DNA from: Pseudomonadota bacterium
GTDB taxonomy: Bacteria; Pseudomonadota; Alphaproteobacteria; Rhodobacterales; Rhodobacteraceae
Assembly (NCBI GenBank): GCA_018240425.1
Contig: JAFEFU010000056.1
Span: 1-64,000 of the forward strand
Direction of reading: 5' to 3'
DNA length: 64,000 nucleotides
A program made the position numbers and the translations under genes. The notes under the pieces were generated by a model, which was not told where the DNA came from, did no database searches, and worked only from the letters and a program-made list of their open reading frames with translations. The stretch's first letter is position 1. Every line of letters begins with the position of its first letter. This document shows, piece after piece, positions 52,720-62,532 of this stretch.

Positions 52720-55044
52720 TCAATCCGCGGTCAGCAAGGGCGGCTTCGAGCCGGCGATGCGCGGCTTGTCGGGCTCGGCCACGTCGAGCGCGATGGCGCC
52801 GTCGCGCACGAGGACGCGGACCAGCCCGCCCTTGGTCAGCTTGCCGAACAGGAGTTCCTCGGCCAGGGGCTTCTTGATGTGCTCCTGGATGACGCGGGCG
52901 AGGGGCCGCGCGCCCATGCGGTCGTCATAGCCCTTTTCGGCCAGCCAGTTCGCGGCCTCGGGCGACAGTTCGATATGGACGTTGCGGTCCATCAGCTGCG
53001 CCTCGAGCTGGAGCACGAACTTGTCCACCACCTGCAGGATCACCTCGCGCGGCAGGGGCAGGAACGAGATGACCGCGTCCAGCCGGTTGCGGAACTCGGG
53101 CGTGAAGGTGCGTTCGATCGCCGCCGTATCCTCGCCCTCGCGCCGGTCGCGGCCGAAGCCGATGGCGGACTTGGCCTGTTCGGCCGCCCCCGCGTTCGAG
53201 GTCATGATCAGGATCACGTTGCGGAAATCGACCTGCCGGCCATTGTGGTCGGTGAGCTTCCCGTGATCCATCACCTGGAGAAGGATGTTGTAGACATCCG
53301 GGTGGGCCTTTTCCATTTCGTCCAGAAGCAGGACGCAATGCGGATGCTGGTCGACGCCGTCGGTCAGCATGCCGCCCTGGTCGAAACCGACATAGCCGGG
53401 CGGCGCGCCGATCAGGCGCGAGACCGCGTGTTTCTCCATGTATTCCGACATGTCGAAGCGCAGGAGTTCCACGCCCAGGCTGTCGGCCAGCTGCTTGGCG
53501 ACCTCGGTCTTGCCGACGCCGGTCGGGCCGGCGAACAGGTAGTTGCCGATCGGTTTCTCGGGCTCGCGCAGGCCGGCGCGGGCGAGCTTGATCGCCGAGG
53601 CCAGCGCCTCGATCGCCTTGTCCTGGCCGAAGACCACGCGCTTCAGCGTCTTTTCCAGATCGCGCAGCACCTCGGCGTCGTCCTTGGAGACGTTCCTCGG
53701 CGGGATGCGGGCGATCTTGGCCACCACCGCCTCGATCTCTTTCGGGGTGATGGTCTTGCGGCGCCGGGATTCGGTGACAAGGTGCTGGGCGGCTCCGGCC
53801 TCGTCGATCACGTCGATCGCCTTGTCGGGCAGCTTGCGGTCATGGATGTAGCGGGCCGAAAGCTCGACCGCCGACTTGATCGCGTCCTTGGTGTAGTGCA
53901 GGTCGTGGTGCTTTTCGAAATAGGGTTTCAGCCCCATCAGGATCTTCACGCTGTCGTCGACCGAAGGTTCGTTCACGTCGATCTTCTGGAAGCGACGGGC
54001 GAGCGCGCGGTCCTTTTCGAAGTGCTGGCGGAATTCCTTGTAGGTGGTCGAGCCCATGCACCTGAGCTTGCCGCCCTGGAGCGCCGGCTTCAGCAGGTTC
54101 GAGGCGTCCATCGCGCCGCCGGAGGTGGCGCCGGCGCCGATCACGGTATGGATCTCGTCGATGAAGAGGATCGCGTCGGGGTGATCCTCAAGCTCTTTCA
54201 CCACGGCCTTCAGCCGTTCCTCGAAGTCGCCGCGGTAGCGGGTGCCGGCGAGAAGCGCCCCCATGTCGAGCGAGAAGATGGTGGACTTGGCGAGGATCTC
54301 GGGGGTCTCGCCGCGGATGATCTTCAGGGCCAGCCCCTCGGCGATGGCGGTCTTGCCGACGCCGGGGTCGCCGACCAGGAGCGGATTGTTCTTGCGCCGT
54401 CGGCAGAGGACCTGGATGCAGCGCTCGACCTCGGCGTCGCGGCCGATCAGCGGATCGACATCGCCCTTGCGCGATTTCTGGTTGAGATCGACGCAATACT
54501 TGCCAAGCGCGCTTTCCTTGGCCTCGGCCTCGGGCTGCTGGGCCTGATGCTCCTCGTCGCGTTCGGTGGCGCCGCTGACCGGGCGGGTCTCGCCGAAGGT
54601 GGGATCCTTGGCCACGCCATGCGCGATGAAGTTGACCGCGTCATAGCGGGTCATGTCCTGTTCCTGCAGGAAGTAGGCGGCGTTCGATTCCCGCTCGGCA
54701 AAGATCGCGACCAGCACGTTCGCGCCAGTCACTTCGGTGCGGCCCGAGGACTGCACATGGATCGCCGCACGCTGGATCACCCGCTGGAAGGCGGCGGTGG
54801 GGACGGCCTCGGACCCTTCGACATCGGTGACGAGGGTGGAAAGGTCGTCGTCGATGAAGTCCTGCAGCGTCTTCCTGAGTTCGTCGAGGTTGACCGCGCA
54901 GGCGCGCATCACCTTGGCCGCGTCGGGCTCGTCGATCAGCGCCAGCAGCAGATGTTCGAGCGTCGCAAGTTCATGGCGGCGCGCGTTGGCGAGGGCCAGG
55001 GCGGCGTGGATTGCCTGTTCGAGCGTGTTCGAGAATGACGGCAC
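52720..55044 (-). CDS. clpA: ATP-dependent Clp protease ATP-binding subunit ClpA
   Basis: 774 residues. It unfolds proteins for ClpP. Domains: ClpN (PSFSNTLEQAIHAALALANARRHELATLEHLLLAL), D1 with Walker A GDPGVGKTA (225-233) and LFIDEIHT, D2 with Walker A GPTGVGKTE (506-514) and LLLDEMEKAHPDVYN, and the ClpP-contact loop IGF at 628-630. GTG start at 55044 with AAAGGAG 8 bases upstream. An RpoH-like CTTGAA lies about 90 bases upstream on the same strand, a weak hint of heat control. clpS, usual upstream of clpA, is not present; gloB is. Confidence 0.97.
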   Translation of the reverse strand: MPSFSNTLEQAIHAALALANARRHELATLEHLLLALIDEPDAAKVMRACAVNLDELRKTLQDFIDDDLSTLVTDVEGSEAVPTAAFQRVIQRAAIHVQSSGRTEVTGANVLVAIFAERESNAAYFLQEQDMTRYDAVNFIAHGVAKDPTFGETRPVSGATERDEEHQAQQPEAEAKESALGKYCVDLNQKSRKGDVDPLIGRDAEVERCIQVLCRRRKNNPLLVGDPGVGKTAIAEGLALKIIRGETPEILAKSTIFSLDMGALLAGTRYRGDFEERLKAVVKELEDHPDAILFIDEIHTVIGAGATSGGAMDASNLLKPALQGGKLRCMGSTTYKEFRQHFEKDRALARRFQKIDVNEPSVDDSVKILMGLKPYFEKHHDLHYTKDAIKSAVELSARYIHDRKLPDKAIDVIDEAGAAQHLVTESRRRKTITPKEIEAVVAKIARIPPRNVSKDDAEVLRDLEKTLKRVVFGQDKAIEALASAIKLARAGLREPEKPIGNYLFAGPTGVGKTEVAKQLADSLGVELLRFDMSEYMEKHAVSRLIGAPPGYVGFDQGGMLTDGVDQHPHCVLLLDEMEKAHPDVYNILLQVMDHGKLTDHNGRQVDFRNVILIMTSNAGAAEQAKSAIGFGRDRREGEDTAAIERTFTPEFRNRLDAVISFLPLPREVILQVVDKFVLQLEAQLMDRNVHIELSPEAANWLAEKGYDDRMGARPLARVIQEHIKKPLAEELLFGKLTKGGLVRVLVRDGAIALDVAEPDKPRIAGSKPPLLTAD

Positions 55045-55246
55045 TTGCGTGCTCCTTTCTACCGGGCGGAGGGAGGACCGACGATCCGCTTCCACCTTTG
55101 CCTCATAGGCTTAAAGTTCGGTGGAATTCGGGCGGCTTCAAGGGGAAAGTGTCGCAATTTGTCCTGCGGCGGTCCCGGTGATGCAAAATGTGAACGATCG
55201 CCGCGAAAATCGCAGAAAACGCGCCCGGCGGCAGGAATTGCTCCGG

Positions 55247-56014
55247 TCAGAACCGATCCTTCAGGCTACGCAGATGGGCAAAGGCCCCGGCCGCGTCAAG
55301 GGCGCCGAGGCCCAGGGCGGCGCGAAAGGCCGGATCGGCGGCGCGCAGGAAGGGATTGGTGGCGATCTCTTCGGCCATCGTCACCGGCAGGGTGGGCTGT
55401 GCCGCGTCGCGCAGCGCCTTCGCCGCCGCCGCCCGCCGTTTCAGGGCCTCGTTGTCCGGGTCGACCGACAGGGCAAAGCGGATGTTGGCGAGCGTGTATT
55501 CGTGGCCCGAGCAGATCAGCGTGTCGGAGGGCATTTCCAGGAACTGCGCGAGGCTTGCCCACATCTGGCCGGCGGTGCCCTCGAACAGCCGGCCGCAGCC
55601 GCAGGCCATCAGGCTGTCGGCGGTGAAGGCGGCGCGGCTGTCCGGGAAGTGATAGGCGATGTGGCCAAGCGTGTGGCCCGGCACGGCCAGGACGCGGCCG
55701 CCGTCCATGCCGATGCGCACCTGATCGCCTGCCGACAGGGCCTCGTCCAGGGGCGGCAGGCGGTGGGCGTCGGCCGCCGCGCCGATGACCCGCGCCCCGG
55801 TGGCGGCGGCCAGCGTCTCGACCCCGGCGATGTGGTCGTCGTGGTGGTGGGTGATGAGGATGTGGCTGGCGTGCCAGCCGTGGGCGGCGAGGGCGCGGAT
55901 GATCGGGGCCGCCTCGGGCACGTCGATGACCGCGGTGGCCCCGGTGGCCGCGTCATGGGCGAGCCAGGCGTAGTTGTCGGCCAGGCAGGGGACGGCTGCG
56001 ATTTCCAATGGCAT
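55247..56014 (-). CDS. gloB: Hydroxyacylglutathione hydrolase (glyoxalase II)
   Basis: 255 residues of the metallo-beta-lactamase fold. The metal-binding THHHDDH motif follows HILI at about residue 55, then PGHTLGHIAYHF and the dinuclear site Asp in FTADSLMACGCGRLFEGT, and CSGHEYTLANIRFAL with another His. The C-terminal NPFLRAADPAF region is typical of gloB. It hydrolyses S-D-lactoylglutathione from methylglyoxal detoxification. It is divergent from the methyltransferase gene, 63 bases away, and clpA lies downstream on the same strand. Confidence 0.95.
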   Translation of the reverse strand: MPLEIAAVPCLADNYAWLAHDAATGATAVIDVPEAAPIIRALAAHGWHASHILITHHHDDHIAGVETLAAATGARVIGAAADAHRLPPLDEALSAGDQVRIGMDGGRVLAVPGHTLGHIAYHFPDSRAAFTADSLMACGCGRLFEGTAGQMWASLAQFLEMPSDTLICSGHEYTLANIRFALSVDPDNEALKRRAAAAKALRDAAQPTLPVTMAEEIATNPFLRAADPAFRAALGLGALDAAGAFAHLRSLKDRF

Positions 56015-56077
56015 GGCGTTCGGTGGTGAATTCCCTATTGTGGCCCGTGGATGTTACCAAGGCGCGGGACGGGCGCA

Positions 56078-56824
56078 ATGCACCTTGATGTGCTGGACCT
56101 GAGGAATTTCTACTACCGGACCCAACTGGGCCGGGTGGCGCAAAAGGCGGTGCGCGACAAGGTGGTCGATCTGTGGCCCGAGGCCAAGGCGCAGACGGTG
56201 GCGGGCTACGGGTTCGCGGTGCCCCTCCTGCGGCCCTATCTTGACGAGGCGCGCCGGGTCATCGGACTGATGCCGGGGCCTCAGGGCGTCATGCCCTGGC
56301 CCGCGGGAATGGCCAACGTCTCGGTCCTGTGCGAGGAGACGCAATGGCCGATCGAGACGGGCATGGTCGACCGGCTGGTGGTCCTGCACGGGCTGGAGAC
56401 ATCGGACCAGCCTCAGGCGCTGCTCGAGGAATGCTGGCGGGTGCTGGGGCCGGGGGGGCGGGCACTGTTCATCGTGCCGAACCGCAAGGGCCTGTGGGCG
56501 CGGTCGGACGCCACGCCCTTCGGCTCGGGGCGCCCCTACACGATGCGACAGCTTGACGCGCAGTTGCGCCAGCAGGGCTTCACGCCGGAACGCCACGAGA
56601 CCGCGCTGTTCGCGCCGCCTTCGGAACGGCGCTTCTGGCTGCGCACCGCGCCGATGTGGGAAAGGGCCGGGCGGAGGGTGCGCAGCGTGATGTCGGGGGG
56701 CGTCCTGATGCTCGAGGTATCCAAGCAGGTTCACGCGCCCCTTCGCCCGGGGCTGAGGGCGGTGGTCAGGAAGCCGCTGAAGGCGCTCGAGGCGCTGCCC
56801 AAGCCGTCGGCCGAACCCGCCTGA
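56078..56824 (+). CDS. SAM-dependent methyltransferase-domain protein
   Basis: 248 residues from ATG 56078. A class I methyltransferase-like fold is suggested by [27 protein letters not shown] (binding-loop region), [49 protein letters not shown] (post-II and GPGG motif). The glycine-rich loop is degenerate (VAGYGFAV), so SAM binding is likely but not certain. It belongs to the Methyltransf_11-like group often adjacent to gloB in Rhodobacterales. The target is unknown. Divergent from gloB; no clear ribosome site is visible. Confidence 0.82.
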   Translation: MHLDVLDLRNFYYRTQLGRVAQKAVRDKVVDLWPEAKAQTVAGYGFAVPLLRPYLDEARRVIGLMPGPQGVMPWPAGMANVSVLCEETQWPIETGMVDRLVVLHGLETSDQPQALLEECWRVLGPGGRALFIVPNRKGLWARSDATPFGSGRPYTMRQLDAQLRQQGFTPERHETALFAPPSERRFWLRTAPMWERAGRRVRSVMSGGVLMLEVSKQVHAPLRPGLRAVVRKPLKALEALPKPSAEPA

Positions 56825-56969
56825 ACCGGCGATCACGGGCGCGTGATTCTGTGCCGGGGCGCGGTTGGGGCGCCGGCCGGGAAACCGGAAAATCGCGTGG
56901 CAAGGCCATGTGGGCGCTAACCCCCTGAATCGCCTTGCCGCAGGGTTGAAAAACTTCTGTCCAAGGCGG

Positions 56970-56998
56970 TTGCGAGGGGCAGGCCTCTCTGCTACACG
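56970..56998 (+). promoter_or_regulatory. Probable promoter of the atp operon
   Basis: TTGCGA (56970-56975), 17 bases, TACACG (56993-56998). This TTGCGA/TACACG pattern is reasonable for an alphaproteobacterial housekeeping promoter, and it lies about 95 bases before atpH. The rest of the 270-base gap (56825-57094) shows only GC-rich inverted repeats and no gene. Confidence 0.55.
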
Positions 56999-57094
56999 GC
57001 ACCGGATTATAAGTGCGGCAATGACCGCGCAGGCTGGGGCGACCCTTGCCGCGCCACCGGGCGGGCAGGGGCAAGAACAATCGGAAGGGTGGAC

Positions 57095-57655
57095 GTGTCC
57101 GAAACAGCTTCGACAGCTTCCGGGATCGCGGAGCGTTACGCGCTGGCGGTCTTCGATCTTGTGAAGGAGGCCAACGGCGTCAAGACGCTCGAGGCCGACG
57201 TGGCCGCGCTGCAAGGCGCGCTGGCCGAAAGCCCCGATCTGCGGGCGCTGATCGCCTCGCCGGTCTATTCGCGCGACGACCAGGGCCGGGCGGTCGCCGC
57301 CGTGGCCGCGAAGATGAAGCTGTCGGGCATCCTCGTCAACACGCTGGCGCTGATGGCCTCGAACCGCCGCCTGTTCGTCCTGCCGCAACTGCTGTCGGCG
57401 CTGCGCGGGATGATCGCTGACGAAAAGGGCGAAGTCACCGCCGATGTCACCGCCGCCGCTGAGCTGACCAAGGCGCAGGCCGCGAAGCTCGCCGCCTCGC
57501 TGAAGGCCAGCATCGGCAAGGCCGTCAACCTGAATGTCGCCGTCGATGAAAGCCTCATCGGCGGACTCATCGTCAAGGTGGGCTCGAAGATGATCGACAC
57601 CTCGATCCGCTCGAAGCTCGCGTCCCTGCAGAATTCAATGAAAGAGGTCGGATAA
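57095..57655 (+). CDS. atpH: ATP synthase subunit delta
   Basis: 186 residues. It links the F1 head to the stator stalk of ATP synthase. The sequence [53 protein letters not shown] text ([17 protein letters not shown]), and the C-terminal [32 protein letters not shown] are diagnostic. GTG 57095 has GGAAGG 6 bases upstream; another GTG lies 6 bases earlier. Its stop and the atpA ATG overlap (TAATG). First gene of the F1 operon; F0 genes are elsewhere, as usual for this group. Confidence 0.95.
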   Translation: MSETASTASGIAERYALAVFDLVKEANGVKTLEADVAALQGALAESPDLRALIASPVYSRDDQGRAVAAVAAKMKLSGILVNTLALMASNRRLFVLPQLLSALRGMIADEKGEVTADVTAAAELTKAQAAKLAASLKASIGKAVNLNVAVDESLIGGLIVKVGSKMIDTSIRSKLASLQNSMKEVG

Positions 57656-59193
57656 TGGGTATCCAAGCAGCCGAGATCTCTGCGATCCTCAAGGAGCAGA
57701 TCAAGAACTTCGGTCAGGAAGCGGAAGTGGCCGAAGTCGGCCGCGTCCTCTCGGTCGGCGACGGGATCGCCCGCGTCCACGGGCTCGACAATGTCCAGGC
57801 CGGCGAGATGGTGGAATTCCCCGGCGGCATCCGCGGCATGGCGCTGAACCTCGAAGTCGACAACGTCGGTATCGTGATCTTCGGCGACGACCGTTCGATC
57901 AAGGAAGGCGACACCGTCAAGCGCACCAAGTCGATCGTGGACGTGCCGGTGGGCGACGAGCTTCTGGGCCGCGTGGTCGATGCGCTTGGCAACCCGATCG
58001 ACGGCAAGGGCCCGCTGAAGACCAAGAAGCGCGCCGTCGCCGACGTGAAGGCCCCCGGCATCATTCCGCGCCGCTCGGTGCACGAACCGATGGCGACCGG
58101 CCTGAAGTCGGTCGACGCGATGACGCCCATCGGCCGCGGCCAGCGCGAACTCATCATCGGCGACCGCCAGACCGGCAAGACCGCGCTGGCGCTCGACACG
58201 ATCCTGAACCAGAAGTCCTACAACGAGGCCGCGGGTTCGGACGAGTCGAAGAAACTCTACTGCGTCTATGTCGCCATCGGGCAGAAGCGTTCGACCGTCG
58301 CCCAGCTGGTCAAGAAGCTGGAAGAGACCGGCGCGCTCGCCTATTCGATCGTGGTGGCCGCGACCGCGTCCGACCCGGCGCCGATGCAGTTCCTCGCGCC
58401 CTATTCGGCGACCGCGATCGGCGAGTATTTCCGCGACAATGGCCGCCATGCGCTGATGATCTACGACGACCTGTCCAAGCAGGCCGTGGCCTACCGCCAG
58501 ATGTCGCTTCTGCTGCGCCGTCCGCCGGGGCGCGAAGCCTATCCGGGCGACGTGTTCTACCTGCACTCGCGCCTGCTGGAGCGTTCGGCCAAGCTGAACG
58601 CCGACAACGGCGCCGGTTCGCTGACCGCGCTGCCGATCATCGAGACCCAGGCGGGCGACATTTCGGCCTATATCCCGACCAACGTGATCTCGATCACCGA
58701 CGGCCAGATCTTCCTCGAGGGCGAACTGTTCTACCAGGGCATCCGTCCGGCGGTGAACACCGGCCTGTCGGTCAGCCGCGTGGGCTCGGCGGCGCAGACC
58801 TCGGCGATGAAGTCGATCGCCGGCCCGCTGAAGCTGGAACTGGCGCAGTACCGCGAGATGGCGGCCTTCGCGCAGTTCGGCTCGGACCTCGACGCGGCAA
58901 CGCAGAAGCTGCTGAACCGCGGCGCGCGCCTGACCGAGCTGATGAAGCAGCCGCAATACTCGCCGCTGACCAACGCCGAGATCGTCTGCGTGATCTTCGC
59001 CGGCACCCGGGGGTATCTCGACGAGGTCGCGGTCAAGGACGTGGGCCGCTACGAGGCCGGTCTCATCAAGCACCTGCGCACCAACTGCAAGGCACTGCTG
59101 GACGACATCACCAACAATGACCGCAAGATTGCCGGCGATCTGGAAAAGGCGATCCGCGACGCGATCGGCGCCTTCGCCAAGACCTTCGCCTGA
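57655..59193 (+). CDS. atpA: ATP synthase subunit alpha
   Basis: 512 residues of the regulatory F1 alpha chain. [11 protein letters not shown] is the Walker A, the Q/VAIGQK region and the ATP synthase signature [17 protein letters not shown] are present, along with GRAL-type text. The Arg finger neighbour SVSRVGS is intact. It is translationally coupled to atpH. Identity certain. Confidence 0.98.
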   Translation: MGIQAAEISAILKEQIKNFGQEAEVAEVGRVLSVGDGIARVHGLDNVQAGEMVEFPGGIRGMALNLEVDNVGIVIFGDDRSIKEGDTVKRTKSIVDVPVGDELLGRVVDALGNPIDGKGPLKTKKRAVADVKAPGIIPRRSVHEPMATGLKSVDAMTPIGRGQRELIIGDRQTGKTALALDTILNQKSYNEAAGSDESKKLYCVYVAIGQKRSTVAQLVKKLEETGALAYSIVVAATASDPAPMQFLAPYSATAIGEYFRDNGRHALMIYDDLSKQAVAYRQMSLLLRRPPGREAYPGDVFYLHSRLLERSAKLNADNGAGSLTALPIIETQAGDISAYIPTNVISITDGQIFLEGELFYQGIRPAVNTGLSVSRVGSAAQTSAMKSIAGPLKLELAQYREMAAFAQFGSDLDAATQKLLNRGARLTELMKQPQYSPLTNAEIVCVIFAGTRGYLDEVAVKDVGRYEAGLIKHLRTNCKALLDDITNNDRKIAGDLEKAIRDAIGAFAKTFA

Positions 59194-59215
59194 GCCGCGC
59201 CGGGAGTTCAGGTAA

Positions 59216-60085
59216 ATGCCGAGCCTAAAGGCACTTAAGAACCGGATCACGAGCGTCAAGTCGACGCGCAAGATCACCAAGGCGATGCAGATGGTCGCCG
59301 CCGCGAAACTGCGCCGCGCGCAGGAGGCGGCGGAGGCCGCGCGCCCCTATGCCGGCCGCATGAATGCGGTGATGGCCGGCCTTGCCGTCAGCGTCGGCGG
59401 ATCGGACAGCGCGCCCCGGCTTCTGGCCGGGACGGGCAACGACAAGGTGCACCTGCTGGTCGTGCTGACCTCGGAGCGGGGCCTCTGCGGCGGCTTCAAC
59501 TCGACCATCGTGCGCCTGGCCCGGCAGCGGGCCAACGAGCTGATCGCGGCGGGCAAGACCGTCAAGATCCTGACCGTCGGCAAGAAGGGCCGCGAGCAGC
59601 TGAAGCGCGACTTTGCCGACAGGTTCGTCGGCCATGTCGATCTGGGCGCGGTGCGCAGGCTGGGCTATGACGATGCCCAGGGGATCGCGCGCGATGTCCT
59701 GGCGCGGTTCGATCAGGGCGAGTTCGACGTGGCGACGCTGTTCTACAACCGCTTCCACTCGGTCATCAGCCAGGTGCCGACCGCCCGCCAGGTGATCCCC
59801 GCCAGCTTCGAGGGCGGCCAGGGGGCATCGACGCTCTATGACTACGAGCCAAGCGAAGAGGGTATCCTGGCCGATCTTCTGCCGCGCGGCGTGGCCACCC
59901 AGATCTTCACCGCGCTTCTGGAGAACGGGGCGTCCGAGCAGGGCGCGCGGATGAGCGCGATGGACAATGCCACGCGGAACGCCGGCGACATGATCAACCG
60001 GCTGACCATCCAGTACAACCGCTCGCGCCAGGCCGCGATCACCAAAGAGCTTATCGAAATCATTTCGGGCGCCGAGGCGCTCTGA
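59216..60085 (+). CDS. atpG: ATP synthase subunit gamma
   Basis: 289 residues forming the rotating central shaft of F1. N-terminal coiled helix [36 protein letters not shown], the middle Rossmann-like domain ([17 protein letters not shown]), and the C-terminal [46 protein letters not shown] are all present. The ribosome site is weak-moderate (GGGAG). Gap to atpA 22 bases. Identity certain. Confidence 0.98.
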   Translation: MPSLKALKNRITSVKSTRKITKAMQMVAAAKLRRAQEAAEAARPYAGRMNAVMAGLAVSVGGSDSAPRLLAGTGNDKVHLLVVLTSERGLCGGFNSTIVRLARQRANELIAAGKTVKILTVGKKGREQLKRDFADRFVGHVDLGAVRRLGYDDAQGIARDVLARFDQGEFDVATLFYNRFHSVISQVPTARQVIPASFEGGQGASTLYDYEPSEEGILADLLPRGVATQIFTALLENGASEQGARMSAMDNATRNAGDMINRLTIQYNRSRQAAITKELIEIISGAEAL

Positions 60086-61552
<1,467 letters not shown>

Positions 61553-61561
61553 GGGGGCAAC

Positions 61562-61975
61562 ATGGCCGACATGATGCAGTTCGACCTCGTGACACCCGAG
61601 CGGCGGCTTGCCTCGCTCCAGGTGCGCGAGGCGCGCATTCCCGGTTCGGAGGGCGAGTTGACCGCCATGCCGGGCCACGCACCGCTCATCACCTCGCTGC
61701 GTCCGGGGGTTCTCGCGGTTCTCACCGCCGAGGGCGAGACCGACTATGTCGTGACCGGGGGCTTCGCCGAAGTGAATGCCTCGGGCGTCACCGTCCTGGC
61801 CGAGATCGCCCATCCGACCAGCGAAGTGACCCAGGAGATGATCGACGGCATGGTCGCCGAGGCCCAGCGTCTGCACCGCGACGCCCATCCCGGCGTGGTG
61901 GACGCCACGGCGAAGCTTCTTGCCGACATGGTCGCCCTTGGCAGCCGGATCGGGCTGGACCCGAAGCTGTCCTGA
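61562..61975 (+). CDS. atpC: ATP synthase subunit epsilon
   Basis: 137 residues. The N-terminal beta-sandwich (MMQFDLVTPERRLASLQVREARIPGSEGELTAMPGHAPLITSLRPGVL) and the short C-terminal helices characterise the regulatory rotor subunit. It completes atpHAGDC and is followed at 61999 by a clear terminator. Identity certain. Confidence 0.95.
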   Translation: MADMMQFDLVTPERRLASLQVREARIPGSEGELTAMPGHAPLITSLRPGVLAVLTAEGETDYVVTGGFAEVNASGVTVLAEIAHPTSEVTQEMIDGMVAEAQRLHRDAHPGVVDATAKLLADMVALGSRIGLDPKLS

Positions 61976-61998
61976 CAGGGACGGCCCGAAAGCCCCGG

Positions 61999-62026
61999 AA
62001 AGCCCCGCATCGCGCCGGGGCTTTTT
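61999..62026 (+). terminator. Terminator of the atp operon
   Basis: AAAGCCCCG and CGGGGCTTT form a 9-bp stem around CATCGCGC, followed by TTTTTC. It lies 24 bases after the atpC stop. Confidence 0.93.
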
Positions 62027-62109
62027 CTTTTGATCATTTCCGCCAGAGCCCGTCCGATGCGGAGAGAAGCGCCGGACAGGCCTTGGCTCCCTGGCGGTCG
62101 CCGGTCTTT

Positions 62110-62136
62110 CGACAAAAGCGGATTCCCCTTTTGTCG
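62110..62136. repeat. Inverted repeat upstream of the H-type lectin gene
   Basis: CGACAAAAG (62110-62118) and CTTTTGTCG (62128-62136) are perfect inverted arms about 9 bp long. The sequence CGGACAGGCYTT occurs on each side of the region (62073-62084 and 62135-62146). Together they resemble a small repeated element or an operator; there is no gene between atpC and 62176. Confidence 0.45.
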
Positions 62137-62175
62137 GACAGGCTTTAGGCTTGCCCCAGGCTGGCCGGGGGAGAC

Positions 62176-62526
62176 ATGCGGCGCATCAGTTCGCATCTAT
62201 TCGGGGTCGAGCAGGGGTCGCTGGTCCTGTTCGCCGACTTCAAGGACGGCGGCGCGATGTGGACCGGCGAGGGCCCGCGCGAGTTCCGCCGTCTGGTCGA
62301 GTTCGACGAGCCCTTTCTGGGCGAGCCGGTCGTGCAGGTGTCGCTCTCGATGTGGGACATGGACAGCGCCGCCAACCAGCGCGCCGACATCGCCGCCGAG
62401 CTGATCACGCCCGAAGGCTTCGTGATCGTCTTCCGCACCTGGGGCGATACCCGCGTGGCCCGGGTCAGGGCCGACTGGATCGCCTTTGGCGAGGTCCGCG
62501 ACGAAGAGGACTGGGAGATCCGCTGA
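62176..62526 (+). CDS. H-type lectin domain protein
   Basis: 116 residues. The H-type lectin (discoidin-like DSC) core pattern is present: VEFDEPFLGEPVVQVSLSMWDMDSAANQRADIAAELITPEGFVIVFRTWGDTRVARVRADWIAFGE. No signal peptide is obvious, so the domain may act inside the cell or be exported by another route. The gene follows the atp operon after a terminator and a small inverted repeat. It is convergent, 6 bases apart, with the helicase. Target sugar unknown. Confidence 0.82.
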   Translation: MRRISSHLFGVEQGSLVLFADFKDGGAMWTGEGPREFRRLVEFDEPFLGEPVVQVSLSMWDMDSAANQRADIAAELITPEGFVIVFRTWGDTRVARVRADWIAFGEVRDEEDWEIR

Positions 62527-62532
62527 CGGACC

